Shown: one piece after another, positions 28,489-36,682 of the stretch
Position numbering within the stretch: the first letter of the stretch is position 1
Layout: each line of letters begins with the position of its first letter
Origin: Mesotaenium endlicherianum
Taxonomy: Eukaryota > Streptophyta > Zygnematophyceae > Zygnematales > Mesotaeniaceae
Direction: 5' to 3'
Assembly (NCBI GenBank): GCA_009602735.1
Contig: WELA01003305.1
Coordinates: 62,763-99,444 of the forward strand
DNA length: 36,682 nt
Translations under genes and position numbers: made by a program
Notes under the pieces: generated by a model
Told to the model about the DNA's origin: nothing
Databases searched by the model: none
The model's input: only the letters and a program-made list of their open reading frames with translations

Positions 28489-31400
28489 ATGGGCTTTATG
28501 CGGGGTGCCTCAGCAGCACACTTCACAATTAGTTGGTACTTTCTTCTATTAGCACTCATTGTAGTGGCTGGGGAGGTGGAACTAAGTCTCAAAGAGTATA
28601 GTCCACTATCATCCAGCTCAGTTGCTTCTGAGTACTTTCTAGATGACGAGCCGCGGACTATAATTCCGCCGATAAAGCACAAGTTGAGTAGGGAGTGGAA
28701 GCCTTTGAGTCTGGAGTCTTTGGAGATCCCGTTGATAAACAAGGAGGAAAAGAACGACCTCCGGTACACGAGGTGAGTCTCGTGAAGACGCCCGGCTCCA
28801 GACTTGGTGTCGCAGATCTCGAGAGAGAAGTGGGTCGTGAAAAGTCACTGCAAAGAAGTGGCGGCTTGTAGTTCCTGTCAGTATATGACTCTGTTGCACA
28901 ATGCAGTTCAAGGAACACCCTACCTCAAGCTGCTTTGGGCCAAATACTGCTTAGTATCTCAGAGCTTCAGGTGAAGTTTGGGCTGCCCAGCGTGATCAGA
29001 TTTTGAGTTGATTGCTGGCATTCTTAGAGCTCATAGCTTACTCTCTAATTCTTCTGGTGCACTGAAGCTGCCTTGCATGATGAACATATTTTGTATGCAT
29101 GGTGAGTTACAACAACGCTAAGAGTGAGACACGTGAACTTATAACAGTAAGACATCCTCCTAGAGGTCCATCATCTCAACCGTTTATGGTGGAAGGGCTT
29201 GTGTTTTAAACGAAAAAGAGCAACTGGCTTACTAGTGAACAGAAACGAAGAAGCTGAGCGACTGGGTTACTAGTGAGAACTGAAACTAAGGGACTGTCCC
29301 ACTTGTGAGCACAGTAGAGACGGGACTGGCTCGCTAGTACGTACAGAAACTAAGGGACTTACTTGTGAGTCAAAACAGAAGTTGAGAAATTGGCGTATCA
29401 ATGAGAATGGAAACTAAGGGACTGGTTTACTAGAATAGAGAAGGGACTGGCTCACCAGTACAACCAGAAACTAAGGGATCTGGTTATTAGTGGGAGCAAG
29501 GGACTGGCTCACTAGGGAGAACGTAGACTGAGGGGCTGGTTTACTCGCATGAAGACACACTGACTGACTTACTGGTGTGAATGGAACCTCAGGGACTGGC
29601 TTGCTGGTGCGTACAGAAACTCGGGGACTGGCTTTCTAGTGAGAACAGACATAAACGGACCGGCTTACTGGTGGTAAAAGAAACAAATGGAATTTCTTGC
29701 TAAGGGACGGGCTTATATGTGAGAACAGACACCAAGGCATTGGCTCACTAGTGAGAAAAGAGGATCAAGAGAGTGGGGTTCTTGAAGGTACAATCACACG
29801 TAAGAACAGGAATGAACGGATTGGCTTACTTTGGGCTCCTAAAGCACTCTATATCGTGCACATTGGTATTTAGTTTCAGGGGTATGTAGATAGCATATCT
29901 ATATTTTGCAGCATATTGTACTCGTGATATATTTAGCTTCAGAACCTTACTTTGGCCGAATAACACCTATCTACTCACTGTGATTATATACTAAGTATAT
30001 ACGTGTATCTATTCATATATGTACATGTTTATTGCACTCACTGTGAGTACTTAATTTTTACATATACATGAGCTTATGATGTATATATGCACTGACATGT
30101 ACATGTACATGCGTGCACATACATATACATGTGTAGGTACCACTTCTATTCAAATTTTTCTGCACTGACAGGTATATGTTTTTGTTCAAAAATTTCACAA
30201 CTGAACGCATAATGACACATGTAGAAATACGAATTAAATTTATGTTATGATTATCATATGATAGTATATGGTATTCTAATGTAACCCAACGAAGGACATC
30301 CCCATACCAGAATGGGAGGTGGCAGGAAGAGACGCAGCCAAGGCTAGAAAATCAGTCTGCATGTGCCGTTATGAAGCTCATTGTTTCACAATAAAGGGAA
30401 GAGGAGAATTGTTACTTATGTGGAACAATAGCTACTACAATTCCGTTGTTATCTCTTTCCCAATCTTTTCGTCTCCCTTTTGCTGTTCCTGGTGCGTAAG
30501 TTTTCGATTTACTCAAGGTACTGTAATTCGTGACTCATTTTAAATGGTTATATGTTATATATCTCTATAACTAAGAACTGCACGTTATCCTCGCTGTCTT
30601 GTATATATGTCTATACATGTTATTGATGATGTTCTTTTTCATTTACCTCTTTTTTAAATATAAACACAGGACCTTGAAAGAAGAGGAGGCAGCTCTTGGC
30701 CCTCCCCCGTCCAATGAGACTCTTCCGGAGGAAGCTTCTGACGAGTACGCCGTAGCATTGGGCGCAATCGCTGAGAAGGCGCCACATGTCACGCCGCGGA
30801 CGGCGCGGAGATACCCCCGCAGCTACCTGGTGAAGCTGAATCGGGTGCATGCTCTCCAAAAGGGCGCTGGTAGGAGTGTCACTGCTGATCTTCTGACTAC
30901 CACCTGCGGCTATATGTCTAATAACATGTGTACTTATTTTCAAAGTTTATACTGTAATGTACTAGTTATATCTCTTTTTATATATACGAGTAGGTGCACA
31001 TGTGTGTGTATGTGTCTTCGTTTTTTTTTGTTTTTTGGACCAAAGGGCTCATGGCTTAAGTCACATCAAGTTTTTGGTGCTATGTAATGCGTACTCTCCT
31101 GTGTCACCTGTGTCTGCATGTTTCATCATATTTCCTCATGTTTTAGCAATACCTGTTTGATATAAGGATAGGATGAGTACACAGGTACACGTGGGATTGC
31201 GGAATCCATTTAAAAAGCGACCCCCTCCTTCATCATGTATAAAGAGGAAGAGAGGCTCCGCGAGAGAGTGTGTGTGGGGGGGGGGGACGTACACGGCGCT
31301 CTATGACAACACTCGTGGATTGCGTGTGCTCAGTCGCACGATTGCAGCTGGTATCGTCTTGCTCATCTCTGGACTTCAGCGCGCCCTTCGCGGGTGCTGT

Positions 31401-34400
31401 GCACGCCTGCGCCTGAGCTTACGCCTGCGCCTGCGCGTGCATGTACTCCACCTCACTTCCTTCTATTCTCTATTTTTCCTACTAAAACACATCTCTAAAT
31501 TGGTTTTTGTTTTCATTTTTGCTTCCGATCACTTGTGGATGCAGTGTGTCTCGACGGCACCCCAGCCGCCTACTACTTCCGGAAGGGCTATGGCTCTGGC
31601 GCTGCCAACTGGCTCTTCTACTTTCAGGTACGAAAAGGGGGGGGNAGCCGGGGGGAGGAGGGGCAGGATTGTTGGTTACTGAGTGGGGTGTGAGATCCAC
31701 GCTGATGCGTCTTTGGGATAATCCTTCCACGTCTTTGCTGACTCTGATGTATTTATAATATATGCACACTTTCAGAGAGTGGCAAAAGGACTACTGGTTT
31801 GAGCATGTGCAGCGAGGAGTGTGTTATATATGGGTATCAGTTGAGGCTGATAAATCCTCCTTATAAAAGGAAAGACTCGAATTATATGCGCACACACTGC
31901 ATGCTCGTGTTATGACATGCGAGCTTTGCAACGTTTCGCTGTGGAGCCGCATGTAAATAAATTACGCGAGCTGTAGAGCACTCGTAGCATATATAAAACA
32001 TTCCGCGAGAAGCGTATCTGCGCAAGCCCCTCCCCTGTCTCTAAGAGTGAGGCACCCCCTCACACATGTCAGCAGACGACATGGCCCCCCAAACGCGTCA
32101 GCAGGGCCCCCCACACGCGTCAGCAACGCACACGTGTCAGCAGAGCACACACCCCCTCATAAGTGTCCACAGTGCCCGCACCCCCTCACACGTGTCAGCG
32201 ACGCGCACACGCCCTCGCGCAAGCATGCCAGCTGGCAGCGTTCAGCAAGCAGACAAACGCATGCTCCGTACTCTGCCGCCCTTGTGAATGTATGAGATGG
32301 TGCCTACTGCTAACAAGCACGCGCTCTCTGCGGCGGCCATGGATGCGCCAACGGGACGGATGCCGGCAGCAAACTAGTGCGTGCTCTCGGCGGCGGCAGC
32401 CATGGATGCATCTGTACGCACGGACGGGTGCACGCCTGCACGCAAGGGGGGAGGGGGGGGNCAGCAGCTGACAAGTGCGCTCTTTCCTTGCGACGGCCGC
32501 CATGGACGTATGGCTGCGTGGGTGCGCGCGCGTGTGCGCCTGCAGGGTGGGGGGTGGTGCTTCACGGTGGCGGAGTGCTACAGGCGGAGCAAGAGCAGCC
32601 TGGGGTCCTCGCGCTTCCTGCCCGCCTCCGCCGATTTCAGCGGCATCCTCAGCGCCGATCCGCACGTCAATCCAGGTGCGTGCTGGCCCGGTGGCTCACT
32701 TGCTCGCGGGCGAGGGCTAACTGCTGCCTGACTGCCGGCCTGAGTGAGTGACCCCCCGCCCCCCCTTCCCCTTCCCGCCCCTCCCCTCCCTCCCGGATAA
32801 TCGGTGATTGACCTTTCGTCCTCTCCTGTGCTTGCCCTCGCTTACCCTCCTATGTCTTCCCTAGCCCTTGGCGCGGCTTCTTGTCCTTCTTTTTCCCGGT
32901 CGGGAGGGAGTGCTGGCTTGATTGGGCACAATAGAGTGGAGGAGGGAAGTGCTAGACTCTCATGCAACCCCCCTGGCTGCTGGCTGCTGCTCCGGATGGC
33001 GGACCTCTCCCTCTGGTCAGCTTAGGGGAAGGTGTGAACACACAAATGAATAGAGGGGGGAGTCAGAGTGCCATGCACTTGCTGCCTGCTGCCTCCTGCT
33101 GCTGCTGCCTGCTGTTGCTGCTTGATGATGATGGATGGAACTCCCTCTCTGGTTGCCAAGTAGAGGCAGGTGTGATCAGAGCTCGGGCTGCTCCTCCCTT
33201 GTGTGCCCCCCCGTTTGTACCCCGGGTGCACGTGCGTGCTTGCACGCAGGCACACGCGGTGCTGCTCCCGCAATGCCCACCTGGAACCTCGGGGGGTTCT
33301 GGGGAACGTGAGTTAAAGTCTGATGATTTCTTTTGGGAGAGGGTGGATTGGGCGGGGGGTCGCAGATTTCTACAACTGGAACTTGATGTACCTCCAGTCG
33401 TGCGACGGCGGCATGTTTGCGGGCAACCGGGGGACGCCGCTCTCAAACGGACAGGTGCGGAAGAGAAAGCACCAACGCGTGTGAGGTGTGCGGTATGTCT
33501 ATCATTGCGTATCTGAAGACACAGATATTACACGGATAATACACAACTATTACCAAGTAGATACATCCTCACAAATGTGCATGTGCGTGCGTGCGTGTGT
33601 GTGTGTGTGTGTGTGTGTGAGTGTGCGTGTGCGTGTGCGTATGCGTGTGTGTGTGGTTGTGGGGTGCGGGGTGGGAGCAAGGCAGGGCAAGTACGTGCGC
33701 TTCCGCGGCAAGGCTGTGAGCGACGCCTTGCTGACAGAGGCTCTCTACACCCACGGCATGATCAACGCCAAGGAGGTAACTTAGCTTGCGCACGTGCGTG
33801 TGCGCGCTTGCCCGCATGTGTATATGTGTGCTTGTATGCATGTGTGTGCCTGTGTGTACCTGTGTGTGCACGTGTGCATGTGTGTCCGTGTGTATGTGTG
33901 CACAGGTGCGCCGGCATGCATGTACATGCCTGTGTGCGCGTGCGTGCGTGTAGGATTTTGAGCACATGTGTTGAGCGTCTGTGTCTGTTTCCGTGTGCAT
34001 GCGTGTATGTGTGTGTTTGCATGTGTGCCTGTCTGTGCCTGTCTGTCTACACAGGGTTCAGAGCATAAGCACACATGCGTGCATGCGGGCGTGCGTCTGT
34101 GTGTGTGTGTGTGTGTGTATGTTTGTATTTGTGGACTGGAACGAGTGAGCACCCTGTGGACCGTGCAACCACGACGATTGAGTAGGAAGATGTAAGCAGG
34201 CAGGTGTGATGCGTGTGAAATCTGTGTCTCGCACCTTCAGTCTGCCTGCACCTTTTGGATATCGTGCTCCTGTTCTCAGTTCACTCATTCGCGCACTCGT
34301 GCGGCGCTCGCTCGCGCGCAGGTGCTGGTGGGCGGAGAGTCGGCCGGCGGCCTGGCGGCGATGATGCAGAGCGACAAGATCAGGTCGAAGTTTGCGAGGA

Positions 34401-35196
34401 ATGCGCATCCGCCACGTGTCAAGTGCATGAGCGACGCCGGCTACTTCCTCGATTTGTACTCTCCCCCCCCTCACTACTCCCCCTCACTACTCTCCCTTAA
34501 GACGTCACATGTCCTCAACCCGAACACAATCTTGCAACTTCAAGTATCATCCAAACCTTCCACTAAGCATGCCCCATCTATCACCCCCCCGGAATTTCCA
34601 AATTATTTAACCCCTACTTTCTAAACCTTGAACTCGACAATTAAGCCCTCAATTTTTTAATCCCTGCAACCTTAAAGCTCGTAGCCCCCCCAACCTTATC
34701 CCAGAAGCTCGAGCCCCCACACGAGAATCACGATTGTCCCACGTGTCACAAATGTCACAAATGTCACAGATCAGAAATGTCACAAGTGTCACAAAGGTCC
34801 AATTGTCACAAGTGTCACAAAGTGGCCGTCCGCCGGAAGCATGCCTAGTGCAAACTCTGATTTCCAAAGCTACGCCACAACACGGCGTTTGAGCTTCAGT
34901 CGTTGTCCGGAGAAGAAATTCTCCATGTCCAAAGACATGCCTGTTTCTCAAACTTCACAATATACCCAACAGCTTGGCTTCCACTTGGGCCTTCCCTCAT
35001 CTTCCCTTGCCCTAACTCTTTCTTCTCTACCCAGGGCCCTCCTTCCCTTTGCCTGCCCCACTCTGCTTTAAGAGTTCCTTACGTATGCCTCCATCTGCAT
35101 GATTGCAAAAGAAGCCAAAAAAGAAAAATCTTGCTGCGTGTGCAAGCACGCATGCATAGAGACACACAAGTGCGTGCTGCACATGCACGCATACAC

Positions 35197-35230
<34 letters not shown>

Positions 35231-36497
35231 TGCGTTTTACGCCCAGACATACACATAATCACACCCGCATGTACTCCCACACACAGGCACACATGCGCAC
35301 ACACACACACACTCCCACACATGCACACACACAACGTGCGTGGCCACTTACACACGCACACTTACTTGCACTGGGAAGCATTCAGAAGAGGACATGGACA
35401 GGGATCCCGAGAACAACACCTCTCTGCCTGGCTCCGAGCTGCCCCGCCATGCCCGCCACATGAACGGCCCACGCGGCTTCCCTGTTGTACCCACTTCATC
35501 TCTAGCCCCAGAAAGAAGCCCCACCCCAATCAGCCTGCCCTGCCTGCCTGCTTGCCTGCCTGCCTGCCTGCTTGCCTGCCTGCCTGCCTGCCTGCCTGCT
35601 CGGAGAGATCGCTCACCTGCCCCGCCTAGACTCCCCAGGGGCACCGCGACGGGTGGCAGGGCCCTGTCCGCATTCCTCTTACTCTTGTGTGCGTGCCGGC
35701 ATCGCGTCATGGGCGGCTCGTTCTCACCCCAGGGAGCTGACTGGGCCTGGCTCCCTAGCCTAGCCTCCGGGTGGGGGGGGCGCGCCTGCCTATCATAGCT
35801 GGAGCAGACTGGAAGAGGCAGCCTCACTGGGTTGTTCTGTCTTGCCCCGTGCGCCTCGTCCAGTTCCTGCTTACTCGCCCTAGTCAGATTCATTTTATCA
35901 TTGGCTTTGTTTTTGTCTCCAGTACAAGACTAAGTCTACCTCCTCCTCATAGGTATGAGTAAGCAGGCGAGACGTCTGCTCTCGCTCCCAAAATAATACA
36001 TGTCAGAATCGGCTAGCCCACATACAGAGCACAGCAAAGTAACGAATGGGTCTCGTCTCTCTTCTAGAATGAGCGTGCATGTCAGGAGGAGAAGGCTCTA
36101 ACACTGTGCGCAATCCGTGGGTCTTTCCCAGCTCTTTAAGCTCCCTCACCCCAATTACTTCTGCTATTGGTGCGCTCTGATCCCGGGAGTGCAACAGACC
36201 AAAAGTGGGCCTACTACCTCCTAGCTTAGGCGTGAGCGTGCCCGCACCCCTGAAGCAAAATAGAGATCTCCCCGCGCCCCGCGCCCCGCGCCCCACGCCT
36301 TCGCCTTCGCCTTCGCCACCGGCTCATGCTTTACTCACTTTGTACCAAACGAGGGGTGGCTGGGCTTTGGGGGCGGGGCGTTGTGGGTGGGGGGTGGGGG
36401 TTGGGGGGTGCTGGAAACGCACGTGCGCGCTTGCAGGCAGGACGTGAGGGGCTGCATGAGCATGCGCAAGCGCTTCCAGGCCCTCTGGAGCATGCAG
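28489..36497 (+). CDS. Pectin acetylesterase, plant/Notum type, 8 exons, 3' end outside window
   Basis: Exons: 28489-28772, 30670-30869, 31545-31627, 32546-32675, 33366-33454, 33686-33775, 34322-34455, 36437-36497 (357 codons so far). All phases agree (2,1,0,1,0,0,2,0) and every intron is GT-AG. Residues 12-28 are hydrophobic (FTISWYFLLLALIVVAG), a signal peptide or anchor. Residues 30-150 are a polar stem. The catalytic domain starts at KGAVCLDGTPAAYYF (159-173). It continues with NWLFYFQGGGWC (183-194), the oxyanion-hole motif across the exon 3/4 junction, DFYNWN (233-238), VRFRG (266-270), GGESAGG (296-302) with nucleophile Ser299, and KCMSDAGYFLD (326-336). The Asp and His of the triad should lie in later exons beyond the window. 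Such enzymes remove acetyl groups from pectin in the wall or secretory pathway. The ATG has A at -3 and G at +4. The roughly 120-residue stem is longer than in typical plant members. Confidence 0.92.
29215..29835. repeat. Degenerate minisatellite of about 35-40 bp in pectin acetylesterase intron 1
   Basis: Roughly 15 diverged copies of a unit like GGGACTGGCTTACTAGTGAG followed by AACAGAAACTAA run through the middle of the 1.9-kb intron. Copies vary in length and many have substitutions, so the array is old. Confidence 0.85.
31645..31645. other. Ambiguous base N in pectin acetylesterase intron 3
   Basis: A single N follows a run of eight G just after the exon 3 donor. It most likely marks unresolved homopolymer length and does not touch an exon. 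Confidence 0.95.
32055..32215. repeat. CACACGTGTCAGCA-type minisatellite, intron 3
   Basis: Six or more imperfect copies of a CC(C)CACACGTGTCAGC word, spaced 15-30 bp, occur between exons 3 and 4. Confidence 0.75.
32309..32515. repeat. Three imperfect long repeats, intron 3, with an N
   Basis: Units starting AACAAGCACGCGCTCT (32309), AAACTAGTGCGTGCTCT (about 32370) and TGACAAGTGCGCTCTTTC (about 32468) each carry a GGCGGC...CCATGGA block. An N at 32461 follows a G run inside the array. Exon 4 starts 30 bases further on. Confidence 0.65.
33576..33662. repeat. GT microsatellite, intron 5
   Basis: An uninterrupted GT run at about 33593-33618 is embedded in GTGC/GTGTGC variants, ending about 25 bases before the exon 6 acceptor. 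Confidence 0.9.
33788..34130. repeat. GT/GC-rich simple-sequence tract, intron 6
   Basis: About 340 bases of GTGTGC, GTGTGT and CATGTGTG words with a GT run near 34097-34118 fill most of the intron between exons 6 and 7. Confidence 0.85.
34736..34823. repeat. TGTCACAAA tandem repeat, intron 7
   Basis: About eight copies of a 9-10 bp unit close to TGTCACAAA(T/G), partly interrupted. Confidence 0.85.
35189..35365. repeat. CA-rich microsatellite tract, intron 7
   Basis: A CA run at about 35195-35222 continues into CACACATGC and CACTCCCACA variants. Confidence 0.9.
35536..35600. repeat. CTGC tetranucleotide repeat, intron 7
   Basis: About 16 CTGC/CTTGC units in tandem; it generates artificial repetitive frames on both strands. 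Confidence 0.9.
36254..36319. repeat. CCCCGCG and CGCCTT short tandem repeats, intron 7
   Basis: Three CCCCGCG-type units are followed by four GCCTTC units, about 120 bases before the exon 8 acceptor. Confidence 0.8.
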
Positions 36498-36507
36498 GTA
36501 TCTCCCG

Positions 36508-36603
36508 ACACGCACGCGCACGCACGCATCCGTGCGCGTACGCACGCACGCACCCACATACACACACACACACACACACACACTCTCACTCACGCGCATG
36601 CGT
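36508..36603. repeat. CACGCACG / CA microsatellite after exon 8
   Basis: CGCACGCA units pass into a CA run (about 36558-36583). It lies just inside the intron following exon 8, the last exon visible. Confidence 0.9.
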
Positions 36604-36682
36604 GTGCCAATACAATCACTCCCCCTCTCCAATTAAGCTCTCCCTTTTCTCCAAAACCTTCCCTTCCCCCCCTCCCCCTCCC

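Noticed and set aside
29215..29835. CRISPR-like array
   Set aside because: Units are adjacent and diverged, with no conserved repeat and unique spacer pattern; the genome is eukaryotic.
30599..31087. 162-codon frame as one exon
   Set aside because: Only 30670-30869 is coding; the ends pass through the AG acceptor and GT donor into intron sequence.
32195..32751. Long overlapping frames around exon 4
   Set aside because: They derive from intronic repeats and cross an N; only 32546-32675 fits the enzyme.
33569..34152. His/Thr-rich and Cys/Val-rich frames
   Set aside because: They are translations of GT/CA microsatellites.
35099..35893. Repetitive CLPA and HTHT frames
   Set aside because: They come from CTGC and CA microsatellites in intron 7.
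36324..36632. Minus-strand Cys/Val-rich frames
   Set aside because: CA/GT microsatellite translation, antisense to exon 8.

Overview
The window is nuclear DNA from a eukaryote with spliced genes, long simple-sequence-rich introns and abundant retrotransposons. Two host genes are of plant type: an AIG2-like protein and a plant pectin acetylesterase. Together with a chromodomain-bearing Ty3/gypsy element primed by initiator-Met tRNA and a DIRS-like tyrosine-recombinase retrotransposon, this suggests a green-lineage organism, most likely a streptophyte (charophyte-type) alga. That taxonomic placement is inference; no marker gene is present.

Layout. 1-193: probable last coding exon of an unidentified + strand gene. 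1476-4803 (-): a complete five-exon AIG2-like (gamma-glutamylcyclotransferase-fold) gene; every splice phase closes and gives 148 aa. 4804-7037: no assignable gene, one unexplained open frame and a possible old LTR end. 7038-11228 (-): decayed DIRS-like element (gag with CCHC knuckle, RT, RNase H, tyrosine recombinase). 11229-12179: CpG-rich unassigned DNA with a strong hairpin. 12180-20650 (+): chromovirus with both LTRs, PBS, gag, a likely -1 frameshift site, protease, RT/RNase H, integrase, chromodomain, an additional broken ORF before the 3' LTR, and two PPT-like tracts. 21045-21764 (-): solo LTR of the same family with a perfect 5-bp target duplication. 22357-23109 (+): orphan gag fragment of another Ty3-type element. 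23797-23868 (+): possible TPR mini-exon. 24300-24600: CpG-rich inverted-repeat cluster. 25082-25551 (-): truncated LTR of the same family. 25552-28488: AT-rich DNA with no gene seen. 28489 to beyond 36497 (+): eight exons of a pectin acetylesterase gene, open at the right edge.

The window shows two small-to-medium host genes and one gene leaving the right edge, separated by layered and mostly dead retroelements. The AIG2-like and pectin acetylesterase genes do not appear functionally linked. The most unusual items are the DIRS-like element, the chromovirus with an extra ORF and duplicated PPT motif, its TTTAAAA slippery site, the 200-bp tandem duplication private to its 3' LTR, and the long N-terminal stem of the pectin acetylesterase. 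I saw no convincing new defence or regulatory system.
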